Assembly (NCBI GenBank): GCA_052389555.1
Contig: JBQTHV010000014.1
Coordinates: forward strand, 1 to 64,000
DNA from: JABFSM01 sp052389555
Lineage (GTDB): Bacteria; Gemmatimonadota; Gemmatimonadetes; Gemmatimonadales; GWC2-71-9
DNA: 64,000 nt
Direction: 5' to 3'
Numbering within the stretch: the stretch's first letter is position 1; the number at the start of each line of letters is the position of its first letter. Under the pieces are notes generated by a model. It did no database searches, had not been told where the DNA came from, and saw only the letters and a program-made list of their open reading frames with translations. Shown here one piece after another: positions 38,788 to 47,039 of this stretch. The translations under genes and the position numbers were made by a program.

Positions 38788-39705
38788 ATGATTGCCGTCT
38801 CGCTGATCACCCTGGCCGCGCTCGGAGCCACCGAGCCGCCGAGCCGCCGAGCCGCCGAGCCGTCGATTGCCGACACCGACACCATACTCACCGTCTCTCC
38901 CGGTACCCGCCTGCGCCTGGAGAACATGACGGGTGAAATCACGATTACCGCCTGGGACCGGAATCAGGTTCGGATCCAGGCGAGTCACGGGCGGAGCACC
39001 CGGGTCGAGATCCGTCGCGCCGGCGCGGAGTTGTCGGTCGAGGCCAGCGGACGATTCGGGCCGGGAGGGGAAGTCGATTACGACATCACGGTGCCGGCCT
39101 GGATGCCGCTCCGGCTCACCGCCATGGCGGGTGACATCACGGTCACCGGGACTCGCGCCGCGATCGAAGCCGAGGCCATGGCCGGCGACCTCACGGTGAC
39201 CGGTGGTAGCGAGACCCTGAAGCTCGGCGCGATGGCGGGCGACCTCCAGGTATCCGGCGCCCGGGGGAAGCTCGAGCTGAGCAACATGGGTGGCGACATC
39301 CTGGTCGAAGATTTTCAGGGAGATCTGAACGTCGATGCGGTCAGCGGGGACGTGATCCTGCGCGAGATCCGCACTGCCCTGGCCGAAGTCAGCACGGTGA
39401 GCGGAGATGTCATGTTCGACGGGGCGATTCAGAATGGCGGCCGCTACGCGCTGTCCTCTCATAGTGGGGACGTGGTCATCGGACTGGCGGAAGGCGTGAA
39501 TGCCACGGTGACCGCCCAGTGGTTCAACGGGGATCTTCGGGCGAGGTTCCCGCTGCCTCAGACCGAATCCACGGGCCGCCGTTCCCAGCGATTCCGGTTT
39601 GGAAACGGGAGTGCCATCGTCGAGCTCGAGACCTTCAGCGGTGACGTCGTGCTGATGCGTCCCGCCGAGCTGGCCGCCCTCCTGCGCGAACGCCGCGGGC
39701 GCTAG
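38788..39705 (+). CDS. DUF4097 secreted beta-helix-like protein
   Basis: 305 residues. A short leader is followed by repeated strand pairs of DUF4097: TGEITITAWDRNQVRIQ, AMAGDITVTGT, EAMAGDLTVTGG, GAMAGDLQVSGA, NMGGDILVEDF, AVSGDVILREI and TVSGDVMFDGA, each about 20 residues. It is adhesin-like or a structural envelope protein of unknown function, commonly found next to ECF/anti-sigma pairs. The leader/mature junction (TEPPSRRAAEPS) is repeat-encoded. ATG 38788 follows GAGGAAC. Confidence 0.87.
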   Translation: MIAVSLITLAALGATEPPSRRAAEPSIADTDTILTVSPGTRLRLENMTGEITITAWDRNQVRIQASHGRSTRVEIRRAGAELSVEASGRFGPGGEVDYDITVPAWMPLRLTAMAGDITVTGTRAAIEAEAMAGDLTVTGGSETLKLGAMAGDLQVSGARGKLELSNMGGDILVEDFQGDLNVDAVSGDVILREIRTALAEVSTVSGDVMFDGAIQNGGRYALSSHSGDVVIGLAEGVNATVTAQWFNGDLRARFPLPQTESTGRRSQRFRFGNGSAIVELETFSGDVVLMRPAELAALLRERRGR

Positions 39706-39830
39706 CTCGCGTTTCTTCCTGCCAGGCGATAGCTTCCCCGGCGCTCGACGTTAGGCGCCTTCCACCTTTCACATTTCCCTTTCCCGTGTCGCTCCCGGCT
39801 GCTTCCTCCGCTCCGCGCATCGTCCATCCC

Positions 39831-40151
39831 ATGACGACGACCACCTTCGGCATCGAGGGGTACCGGGTGGTGCAATCCCTCGGGGTCGTCATGGGGGTAA
39901 CCGTGCGTTCGCGTTCCGTCATCGGGTTCCTCACGGGGAGTCTGGAAACCGTCTTCGGAGGCCGGATCAAGGCGTTCGCGCAGTTGTGCGAGAAGGCCCG
40001 CCAGGAGGCCTTCGAGCTCATGCTCCAGCATGCCGAACAGACCGGCGGCAATGCCGTGATCGGGGTCCGGTACGACGCCAACGAAATCATGCGGGGGGTG
40101 ACGGAAATCATCTGCTACGGAACGGCGGTCGTGGTCGAGGAGGAACGCTAG
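39831..40151 (+). CDS. YbjQ/UPF0145 family protein
   Basis: 106 residues beginning MTTTTFGIEGYRVVQSLGVVMGV. It contains FGGRIKAFAQLCEKARQEAFELMLQHAEQTGGNAVIGVRYDAN and ends YGTAVVVEEE. This is the full-length dodecin-like/heavy-metal-binding UPF0145 family of small oligomeric proteins. The ATG at 39831 fits the family length; an upstream in-frame start would add 15 poorly conserved residues. Confidence 0.9.
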   Translation: MTTTTFGIEGYRVVQSLGVVMGVTVRSRSVIGFLTGSLETVFGGRIKAFAQLCEKARQEAFELMLQHAEQTGGNAVIGVRYDANEIMRGVTEIICYGTAVVVEEER

Positions 40152-40155
40152 CCCT

Positions 40156-40932
40156 TCACTTGAGTTCGCGAATCTTGATGTTTCGGTAGGCGACCCAGTC
40201 GCCGTGGTCCTGCAGCCCGATGTGACCCTCGGCGGCTTTCCCATATTCGGGCCACTGGGCGAACTTGCTCTCCCTAACCCGCCGCGTCCAATCGGCGCTG
40301 CCCAGCTCGTAGGAGGCGATGTGCTGGCCGTTGAGCCAGTGCTCCACCTGGCTGCCCCGCACCACGATCCGCGCCGTGTTCCATTGGCCCGCGGGCCGGA
40401 CGAGCCCGCGAGGTGCCGGATACAGGCCGTAGACCGCGCCCGCCGAGGTGAGCGGGCTGACCCCGTCGCGATGGGCGGCGTCATCGAGCACCTGCATCTC
40501 GGGACCGCTGTAGTACATGAACTCGGAACCGAGGGCGACCCGGTAGAAGATCCCGCTGTTTCCTCCCGGCTTGACCATCCACTCCAGGCTGAGCTCGAAG
40601 TCCCGGAAGGGCTCGCGGGTTATGATGTCGCCGCCGGGACCCACCCGGGTGAGCCCGCCGTCCACCGCCTGCCATCCGGCCGGCAGCGAGTCGCGGGAGT
40701 AACTCCGCCAGCCGGTGGAGGTCCGCCCGTCGAAGAGCAGCCGCCACCCGGCTCGCTGCTCATCGGGAGTCAGCGCATTGGCTCCGGCTGGTGCGCTTGC
40801 CATGGGCACTGCTCCCCCTTCCGGCTGACTGGGTCGACACCCCACTACCGCCGCCGCAAACCCCACCAGGCCCATAACCCGCCCGATCGCCACCAACCTT
40901 CCCCCTTTCCGGTTCCCCCGTTCACCTTTCAC
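40156..40932 (-). CDS. DUF1080 (3-keto-disaccharide hydrolase-like) lipoprotein
   Basis: About 258 residues. The lipobox is GFAAAVVGC. The lectin-like DUF1080 domain shows WRLLFDGRTSTGWRSY, FELSLEWMVKPGGNSGIFYRV, YYSGPEMQVLDDAAHRDG, GQWNTARIVVRGSQVEHWLNGQHI and IGLQDHGDWVAYRNIKIREL. It acts on or binds glycans; the adjoining oxidoreductase suggests a shared sugar pathway. The charged N-terminus (MKGERGNRKGG from GTG 40932) comes from a 7-bp repeat. An ATG 20 codons later would leave too short a leader. Confidence 0.9.
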   Translation of the reverse strand: MKGERGNRKGGRLVAIGRVMGLVGFAAAVVGCRPSQPEGGAVPMASAPAGANALTPDEQRAGWRLLFDGRTSTGWRSYSRDSLPAGWQAVDGGLTRVGPGGDIITREPFRDFELSLEWMVKPGGNSGIFYRVALGSEFMYYSGPEMQVLDDAAHRDGVSPLTSAGAVYGLYPAPRGLVRPAGQWNTARIVVRGSQVEHWLNGQHIASYELGSADWTRRVRESKFAQWPEYGKAAEGHIGLQDHGDWVAYRNIKIRELK

Positions 40933-40975
40933 CTTTCACTTTTCACCTCTCACCTCTCACCTCTCACCTATACTT
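40914..40975. repeat. 7-bp tandem repeat (TTTCACC/TCTCACC)
   Basis: TTCACC TTTCACC TTTCACT TTTCACC TCTCACC TCTCACC TCTCACC TATAC, about eight units between the Gfo/Idh stop and the DUF1080 start. It is read on the minus strand as the charged leader start of DUF1080. Confidence 0.9.
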
Positions 40976-42503
40976 CCCACCCTTTCCGGTACTCCCGGGT
41001 TAGGTACTGGTTGGCCTCCGGGAGATTGGTGACCCGGCCGCTCCGGCCGTCGTAGAGGAGCTGCCGCCCCGGACCGGTGCGGAGCGCCACCAGCCCGAGC
41101 AGCATCGTTTCGGTGAGCAGCGCGGCGTACTCGATGGGCGAGCTGCTGGGGACCTCGCCCTTGGCCGCCTTCACCCAGTTCATCTCGTGGCTCCAGGTGA
41201 TGCGCGGGAAGGTCTTGGGCGCCTTGGCCGCCTTCTCCATGAGCGATTCCGGATAGAGCCGCGGGTTGTCCCCGTAGGTGTCGTGCAGCATCACGCCTTT
41301 GTCGCCGTAATAAATCACCCCCCCGTCGCTCTTCAGAATGACATCGGTGGGGAGGACGTCGGGTCGGGGCGGGTAGAGGCCCCCGTCGAACCAGGACATC
41401 TTCACCGGCGGCTGCCTGCCTCGCGCCGGGAACTGATAGTGCACCGTGGTGGCGACGGGATACGAGACCGGCTTGGACCGCCGCCCGCCCGTCTCGGTGG
41501 GCGGCACCGGCGTGGTACCCCAAGGCGTCGAGGTCGCCTCGATGCTGACCGGGTACTCCAGGTCGAGCGCCCAGAAGGGCTGGTCGATGAGGTGCGCCCC
41601 CATATCGCCCAGCGCTCCGGTCCCGAAGTCGAGCCAGCCGCGCCAGTTGAATGGGTGATAGACCGGGTGATACGGAATGTCCTCTGCCACCGGGCCGAGG
41701 TAGAGGTCCCACCGCAACCCCGACGGTTTCTCGAACGGTGCCCCGCCCATCGTCATGGCGATCGCCTCGTTGATACGCCGCTGTCCCCACGAGGCGCTGG
41801 GCGGCGCGACGGGAGCGCCCGACCCAGCGGGCGGCAGCGGACGGGGAACGCCCTGGGGCCAGTAGCCGACCGGCCGGTTGGTCCAGACGTGCACCTCGCG
41901 TACCGGACCGATCACGCCGGCCCGGATCCACTCGTTGATGAGGAGCGCTCCTTCGCGGGAATGGCCCTGATTGCCCATTTGGGTCGCGAGCTTCAGGTTG
42001 CCAATCGCCATTTCGCGGAGCACCCGGGCCTCGTGCGCCGACCAGGTGAGCGGCTTCTGCACGTACACGTGCTTGCCGAGCTGCATCGCTGCCTTGGCAA
42101 CCACCGCGTGGGTGTGATCCGGAGTGGCAATCACCACCCCCTCGATGTCACGCTGCTGCTCGAGCATCTCGCGCCAGTCTTCCCAGCGACGAGCCTTGGC
42201 GAACTGCTCCTGGAGCCGGATGCCGTCGGGGCGCGGCTGGCCATCCCGAGTCTTCTCCCTTCCGGTGAGTGAGCGTTCGACGTACCCGAAGTCCACGTCG
42301 CAGACCGCCACGATGGCTTCGCTGCCGAGCGCCTCCGCGTTACTCATGCCCATGCCGCCCGCCCCGACGATCGCGACATGCAGCGTGTCGCTCGGTGCCT
42401 GGAACCCGCGACCGAAGACCCGGCGAGGGACCACCATGGCGCCCAGCGCCACTTTGCTCGCGCCGGCGACGAAGGAACGCCGGCTGATTCTACGACGCGC
42501 CAT
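40968..42503 (-). CDS. Gfo/Idh/MocA family oxidoreductase, Tat-exported
   Basis: 511 residues. It begins with a twin-arginine leader (RRRISRRSFVAGASKVALGAMVV). The Rossmann motif HVAIVGAGGMGMSNAE, the catalytic-region EKP equivalent HVYVQKPLTWSAHEA and LATQMGNQGHSREGALLINEW are typical of the long exported Gfo/Idh branch. It oxidises or reduces sugar derivatives with a tightly bound nicotinamide cofactor. The gene precedes DUF1080 on the same strand by 35 bp, so they form an operon for periplasmic sugar processing. Confidence 0.92.
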   Translation of the reverse strand: MARRRISRRSFVAGASKVALGAMVVPRRVFGRGFQAPSDTLHVAIVGAGGMGMSNAEALGSEAIVAVCDVDFGYVERSLTGREKTRDGQPRPDGIRLQEQFAKARRWEDWREMLEQQRDIEGVVIATPDHTHAVVAKAAMQLGKHVYVQKPLTWSAHEARVLREMAIGNLKLATQMGNQGHSREGALLINEWIRAGVIGPVREVHVWTNRPVGYWPQGVPRPLPPAGSGAPVAPPSASWGQRRINEAIAMTMGGAPFEKPSGLRWDLYLGPVAEDIPYHPVYHPFNWRGWLDFGTGALGDMGAHLIDQPFWALDLEYPVSIEATSTPWGTTPVPPTETGGRRSKPVSYPVATTVHYQFPARGRQPPVKMSWFDGGLYPPRPDVLPTDVILKSDGGVIYYGDKGVMLHDTYGDNPRLYPESLMEKAAKAPKTFPRITWSHEMNWVKAAKGEVPSSSPIEYAALLTETMLLGLVALRTGPGRQLLYDGRSGRVTNLPEANQYLTREYRKGWEV

Positions 42504-42714
42504 GAGCTAGCCTACTGGCTTGGTGAGGCAGGAAATCTACCGCACCGGCGCAGGGCCGCTACTTCCAGGAATGACCCTGTGAGCAGGTGTGAAACCCATC
42601 GGCGTGGATGGTCGCGACACAAGGCGACCCGCACGACGGGCAGGCCTTGGGACAACCCATTCAGTGCCCGGTCCAGCTACGGATATCCGGGAGACGTCGG
42701 CGAGCCGGCGGGCT

Positions 42715-43734
42715 TCACTCCTTCCGGGAGCCGCGTGCCGCGTGCCGAGCCACAGTCCGATAGTCGGGCATATACGCCTGGAGCCTGCCAGAAGGTAGCG
42801 TGCGCGAGAAGCCGACTGCCAATTGGTCGCGATAGCGGTCCAGGAAGAAGTCGAACCGGTCCGCCGGGTGGAGATCCATGATCAGCAGATCGGCAGGCAC
42901 CATGGTGAGCCGGCCGAATCTGAGCGTGTTTCCACGATAGTACATGTAGTTCACGGCGGCGGAATCGGGAATCGCGAGCGGCGGCGGGACTGGCTGGCCC
43001 GGACGCGCGGGCCGAAACACCTGCGCCAGGGTCGAATCGCCGAGCCGGAAGCCGACGAGCCTCCCCCTAACCCGCGGAGCCGGCAGCAGCTCGGTCGGCT
43101 CCAGGATCAGGTCGTTCCCTCGGGCCCGGATCCCTGGTGGCTTGCTCCAGTCAACCAGCTTCTCGAGGGAAAGTCCCACCAGGTCGAGAAGACCGCCGAC
43201 CGGGATGCCCAAGGCCCGGATCGAGGTCGGCCGGAGCAGGAGCTGGCCCCCGCTGGTGAGTTCCACGGTGTTCGCGGTCCGGAACGGAATCCCGTACAGC
43301 CGTCCTTTCATGACAATCACCCGCGCCCCGTTCGCCCCGTTCGCCCCGTTCGCCCTGTCGTCATCCTCATCCCACTCGATGGAGACCTTGAGTCCCCGGA
43401 GCGGCGCGCCGCGATAGCCGAATACGTGTCGATTCAGCAAATCGCTCAGGGTCCGAGTCGAAACGGTGACCTCGGCGGAATCCAGCTCGATCACGAACGA
43501 TCGCTTGTCGTCGAACCAAGGAGCCGCTCGTGGCTCGGCCGGAAGCAGCCTGCCCCGAAGGAAGCCGATCTGAAGCACGACCGTGGGATCGAGCCGAAAA
43601 TCCACTCGCCGCATCTGGGCTTCGACCGGACCGGGCTCTTGGGACCGGAGTGGTAGCGGCATGCTGGCCAGAACCACCGTGGTGGTGATCAGGCCTCGCA
43701 CGATTTCCGGTGCTCGCACTCTCATCCCTGGCAC
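42715..43734 (-). CDS. Secreted hypothetical protein (DUF2993/LmeA-like lipid-binding region)
   Basis: 339 residues with a leader (RGLITTTVVLASMPLPLRSQ). The centre has LSDLLNRHVFGYRGAPLRGLKVSIEW, VIVMKGRLYGIPF and LILEPTELLPAPRVRGRLVGFRLGD, a pattern like the BPI/LmeA-type elongated lipid-binding fold. This is a tentative match. A 9-bp repeat at 43323-43358 gives ANGANGANGA in a loop. The 211 bp upstream of the oxidoreductase (42504-42714) hold no clear gene or RNA. Confidence 0.6.
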   Translation of the reverse strand: MPGMRVRAPEIVRGLITTTVVLASMPLPLRSQEPGPVEAQMRRVDFRLDPTVVLQIGFLRGRLLPAEPRAAPWFDDKRSFVIELDSAEVTVSTRTLSDLLNRHVFGYRGAPLRGLKVSIEWDEDDDRANGANGANGARVIVMKGRLYGIPFRTANTVELTSGGQLLLRPTSIRALGIPVGGLLDLVGLSLEKLVDWSKPPGIRARGNDLILEPTELLPAPRVRGRLVGFRLGDSTLAQVFRPARPGQPVPPPLAIPDSAAVNYMYYRGNTLRFGRLTMVPADLLIMDLHPADRFDFFLDRYRDQLAVGFSRTLPSGRLQAYMPDYRTVARHAARGSRKE

Positions 43735-43854
43735 TCTCCCCGACGCGATTCCACCCTACTGTGGAGACGAAATCGCGCCAATCGCGTTGACCGGCATGCG
43801 GTTACGCGGTGTGAGTTCGCGCGCGGCGGAGCGTCACCCCTGTGGAGGTGCACC

Positions 43855-44376
43855 ATGGCGAAAGCGCGTGATGACAAGCTGCTGGTCGAAGAAGCCCGAC
43901 GAACCGCCCAGCATCGCGAAGTGAAGAGCACCATTCAAGAGGAGGTGAACGCGGCCATCGAAGCGAAATCGCGCCCATCCGCCGCTGAGGCGGAGGTCAC
44001 GAATGTGGCCGCCGAGCTCCGCGAGAAGGCGTTGCGCGGAGTGGAAACGCAGGAGCGCGAGGTAACCCGCTCACGAGCGCTGGCCCGGGTGAGCCAGGTG
44101 ATCGACTACTCGTTTACGCTCGTCTACGCCGCGCTCGGGATTCGATTGCTGCTGGCCCTGGTCGCCGCGCGGCCCGGGTCCGGATTCGTCCAGTTCATCG
44201 AGAGCATCACCGATCCGCTGTACGCCCCATTCCGGGGCATCCTTCCGAATCTGACCGCGGAAGACGGCTACACGCTGGTGCTGCCGGTACTGTTTGCCAT
44301 CGCGATGTATGCCGTGCTGCACCTGCTGATCAAGGGATTCCTCCGGCTCGTGGGATATCGCCGGACCTCATTCTGA
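43855..44376 (+). CDS. YggT family membrane protein
   Basis: 173 residues from ATG 43855 with GTGGAGGTG upstream. A charged helical N-terminal half (EEARRTAQHREVKSTIQEEVNAAIE) precedes two transmembrane helices (TLVYAALGIRLLLALVAA, LVLPVLFAIAMYAVLHLLI) separated by FIESITDPLYAPFRGILPNLTA, the YggT signature. The family is linked to cell division or membrane organisation. The long coil is an addition to the usual 90-residue core. Confidence 0.88.
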   Translation: MAKARDDKLLVEEARRTAQHREVKSTIQEEVNAAIEAKSRPSAAEAEVTNVAAELREKALRGVETQEREVTRSRALARVSQVIDYSFTLVYAALGIRLLLALVAARPGSGFVQFIESITDPLYAPFRGILPNLTAEDGYTLVLPVLFAIAMYAVLHLLIKGFLRLVGYRRTSF

Positions 44377-44386
44377 CCTCCGGGTT

Positions 44387-44698
44387 ATGCGCGGTCTTCG
44401 AAGGATCCTATCGCTGGCCGGCTTTGGCATTCTCGGGAGTTGCGTTCCCGAAGCGCAGCCAGCCGTGGGGGTGGTATACGTCGAACGCAGTCCGCCGCCG
44501 CGGCTGGCCGAAGTGGTCGGCATGCCGCCGCAGCAGGGTGTGACCTGGATGAGCGGGCACTGGCGCTGGAATGGTGCGGAGTTCTACTGGGTGCCGGGGC
44601 AATGGGTTGCGGTGAGGCCAGGGTATCGCACCTGGGTCCCGGAGCGTTGGATGAAAACCCGCCGCGGTTGGTACTTCATCGAGGGACACTGGCGATGA
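44387..44698 (+). CDS. YXWGXW-type repeat lipoprotein
   Basis: 103 residues, 10 bp after YggT. The lipobox is FGILGSC. Tryptophan-rich units WMSGHWRWNGAEFYWVPGQWV, TWVPERW and FIEGHWR match the BcpO-related YXWGXW repeat family of exported small proteins. No biochemical role is established. Confidence 0.85.
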   Translation: MRGLRRILSLAGFGILGSCVPEAQPAVGVVYVERSPPPRLAEVVGMPPQQGVTWMSGHWRWNGAEFYWVPGQWVAVRPGYRTWVPERWMKTRRGWYFIEGHWR

Positions 44699-44716
44699 CT
44701 TATCGGAGGAGGATCT

Positions 44717-45223
44717 ATGCCTGAGAGACAAACGATGCATCGAGCCCAGACCCAGGCTCGCCGGGGGCGAAGACCCTGGACCCAGGCCGGGGAATTCGTG
44801 CGAGAGGAGATGCGCCACATCCGGGCGGGCAAACACGGGGCTCGCTCGACCAAACAAGCCATCGCGATCGGGCTCTCCAAGGCTCGGCGCGCCGGCGTTC
44901 GCCTGCCACCGCCTCGGCGAGGCACCCAGAGTGAGGAGGTTCGCCGCAAGGCTGTCCGGGAGTTGGCGCGAGGTCCGCGCCGGGGCCGTCCCTCACCGAC
45001 GCCGCGTCGGGCAATCACCGGCGCGCTCCGCCGCGAGGGTCGCACCGCAGCCACTCGCCGCGCGTTAGGCCGGCAAGCGCGAACCGCGGCTCGGCGGCGC
45101 GGACCTGCCATGCGGTCGCTGGCCGCTCGCAAGGCCGTACGCACCAAAGGTCGCGCGGGACGCCGCGCGGCGGCCCGGAAAGCAGCGCGGACTCGCGCCC
45201 GGCGGCAGCAACGTGAGAGGTGA
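44717..45223 (+). CDS. DUF6496 / histone-like basic protein
   Basis: 168 residues. The N-terminal conserved part is FVREEMRHIRAGKHGARSTKQAIAIGLSKARRAGVRLPPP (about 27-65). The rest is Arg/Ala-rich (RTAARRRGPAMRSLAARKAVRTKGRAGRRAAARKAARTRARR), resembling H1-like C-terminal tails. It is probably a nucleoid protein that coats DNA. The TGA stop is the first part of the repeat hairpin at 45213. Confidence 0.85.
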   Translation: MPERQTMHRAQTQARRGRRPWTQAGEFVREEMRHIRAGKHGARSTKQAIAIGLSKARRAGVRLPPPRRGTQSEEVRRKAVRELARGPRRGRPSPTPRRAITGALRREGRTAATRRALGRQARTAARRRGPAMRSLAARKAVRTKGRAGRRAAARKAARTRARRQQRER

Positions 45224-45302
45224 GAGGTGAGCGGTGAGCGGTGATGCGTCATACCTCTTACTTCTCACTTCTAACTTCTTACTTCTTACTTCTCACCTTC
45301 TA
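45213..45302. terminator. Hairpin of 7-bp repeats (GGTGAGA / CTTCTTA) between convergent genes
   Basis: GTGAGAG GTGAGAG GTGAGCG GTGAGCG GTGATG (45213-45245) faces CTCTTA CTTCTCA CTTCTAA CTTCTTA CTTCTTA CTTCTCA CC (45253-45300). The arms are complementary with G-T wobble. The TGA stops of both convergent genes (45223, and 45293 on the minus strand) lie inside the repeat units. A bidirectional terminator role is likely. Confidence 0.7.
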
Positions 45303-46852
45303 CTGGGTTTCCTACCCTCGGCAAGCGTGCCGAGGAGGTCGACGAGCACATCAGGATCCACGGGCTTTACCAGGTGTGAGTCGAAGCCCGCTTCCCAGGA
45401 TCGCCGTTTCGCGTCTTCCTGCCCCCATCCGGTCACCGCGATGAGCAAGAGATCGCGGCCCCAGGGCTGCTGGCGGACCTGCTGCGCCGTCTCGTAGCCA
45501 TTGAGCCCCGGCAAACCGATGTCGAGCAGAATCGCCTGCGGCTCGAACACGGGGCCGGCTTCGATAGCCGCCCGGCTGTCGTAGGCCACCTGGATCGAAT
45601 GGCCTTGAACTCTGAGCAGCGCGCCAAGACTATCGGCAGCGTCCCGGTTGTCATCGACGATCAGGATGCGGAGCGGAAACCGCGCGCCGGCCCGTAGGGG
45701 TATTGCGACTTGGTCTGGTTGTCCTTCGGTGCTCTCCGCGGGAACCTGCACTGGCAGGCGAATGGTGAACTCGCTCCCGTGGCCGGGGCCGGCACTCGCG
45801 GCCGTGAGGGTGCCGCCGTGCATGTCGATCAGTCGTTGCGCCAGGGTGAGTCCGATGCCGAGTCCGCCCTTCACGCGATTGATCGGGTGCTCCACTTGCA
45901 TGAACATCTCGAAGATCCGGGAAACCATGTCGCCCGGGATCCCGATCCCGGTATCGCGCACCCGGATGGCCACCTGGTCTCCGTCGCGTTCGGCGGAAAG
46001 CCTGATGCGGCCGCTCTCGGGAGTGAACTTCGCCGCGTTGTTGAGCAGGTTGCCGACCGCCTGAGCAAGGCGGATGGCATCGGCATGGAGTTGGATGGGT
46101 TCGTCGGCTAGCACTTCGAGCTCATGGTCACTGGCAGCCAGAATCGGCCGAGTGGCTTCCACGGCGCTGCGCAGGATGTCCGCCAGATCCACCGGCTCCT
46201 TCCGAAGGTCGAGCTTGTTCGCCGTGATCCGGGACATGTCGAGCAGGTCGTCGAGCAGCCGCGTCATCTGGACCAGCTGCCGGTCCATCACCTGGAGCGC
46301 AGAGGCGAGATCCGACGAACTGGTCTCCTGGGCAAGCTGCAGGGTCTCTACCGCTGCCCGAATCGGCGCCAGCGGGTTACGGAGCTCATGCGCCAGAATG
46401 GCCAGAAAGCGATCTCTCGCCCGGGCGGTCATCGCCTCTCCCTGCTTACGGCTGGTAATGTCGCGTTCCACGGCGGCGAACCCCCGCAGCCGGCCTGCGG
46501 CGTCGGTGATCGGGGCGATCGAGCGGGAGATGTCGAGCCGCCGGCCGTCTTTCGTGATGCGGACGGTGTCGTGCGTTTCGATTCGCTCCCCTCGCCCCAG
46601 TCGGACTAACTGCTCGGCTTCCTCCTCCCGCCGTTCTGGTGAAACGATCAGGGCGATCGGAGCCCCGATCGCTTCCTCGGCGGAATACCCGTAGAGCCGC
46701 GCCGCGCCGCCGTTCCAGGTCTGGATGATCCCACCAGTCGTGACGGAAAGAAAGGCGTCATCGAGGGCATCCAGGATGGCGGCGATGCTCGAGCGAGAGG
46801 CATCCGGATCGAGGACCCGAAAGGATGCGGCAGGTTGCATCGGTGATGTCAT
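45293..46852 (-). CDS. Hybrid sensor histidine kinase (PAS-HisKA-HATPase-receiver)
   Basis: 519 residues. A PAS domain lies at about 20-130 (GGIIQTWNGGAARLYGYSAEEAIG, GFAAVERDIT). The phospho-acceptor H is at about 155 in AILAHELRNPLAPI. The ATPase has N (LLNNAAKF), G1 (VRDTGIGIP) and G2 (GGLGIGLTLAQ). A C-terminal receiver has the phospho-Asp in AILLDIGLPGLNGYE and K in HLVKPVD. No membrane span, so the signal is cytoplasmic. No partner regulator is adjacent. Confidence 0.93.
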   Translation of the reverse strand: MTSPMQPAASFRVLDPDASRSSIAAILDALDDAFLSVTTGGIIQTWNGGAARLYGYSAEEAIGAPIALIVSPERREEEAEQLVRLGRGERIETHDTVRITKDGRRLDISRSIAPITDAAGRLRGFAAVERDITSRKQGEAMTARARDRFLAILAHELRNPLAPIRAAVETLQLAQETSSSDLASALQVMDRQLVQMTRLLDDLLDMSRITANKLDLRKEPVDLADILRSAVEATRPILAASDHELEVLADEPIQLHADAIRLAQAVGNLLNNAAKFTPESGRIRLSAERDGDQVAIRVRDTGIGIPGDMVSRIFEMFMQVEHPINRVKGGLGIGLTLAQRLIDMHGGTLTAASAGPGHGSEFTIRLPVQVPAESTEGQPDQVAIPLRAGARFPLRILIVDDNRDAADSLGALLRVQGHSIQVAYDSRAAIEAGPVFEPQAILLDIGLPGLNGYETAQQVRQQPWGRDLLLIAVTGWGQEDAKRRSWEAGFDSHLVKPVDPDVLVDLLGTLAEGRKPSRR

Positions 46853-46945
46853 GTGGTCTCACCGCCCTCCATACCCCAGTATCCGGCCTGCGGCCCCATT
46901 CGGCAAGGAGACGTCGCGCCCCGCTCCGAAGTGACAATCTTGGCC

Positions 46946-46973
46946 CGCCGTCCTGCCGTCCTGCCGTCCTGCG
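46946..46973. repeat. 8-bp tandem repeat (GCCGTCCT)
   Basis: GCCGTCCT GCCGTCCT GCCGTCCT GCGG, in the divergent gap between the histidine kinase and comM. It is a different unit from the GCCGAGCC-type 8-bp repeats elsewhere. Confidence 0.85.
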
Positions 46974-47039
46974 GTTTCTATGCCTCCGCTCGCATTCTTG
47001 AGGTTATCCCATTCCAAGCCGGTCCAGCATCTAGTTGTC

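Noticed and set aside
42504..42714. tRNA or riboswitch in the gap before the Gfo/Idh gene
   Set aside because: I could not form a cloverleaf or find a T-loop GGTTCGAATCC-like sequence, and no known riboswitch core matched by eye.
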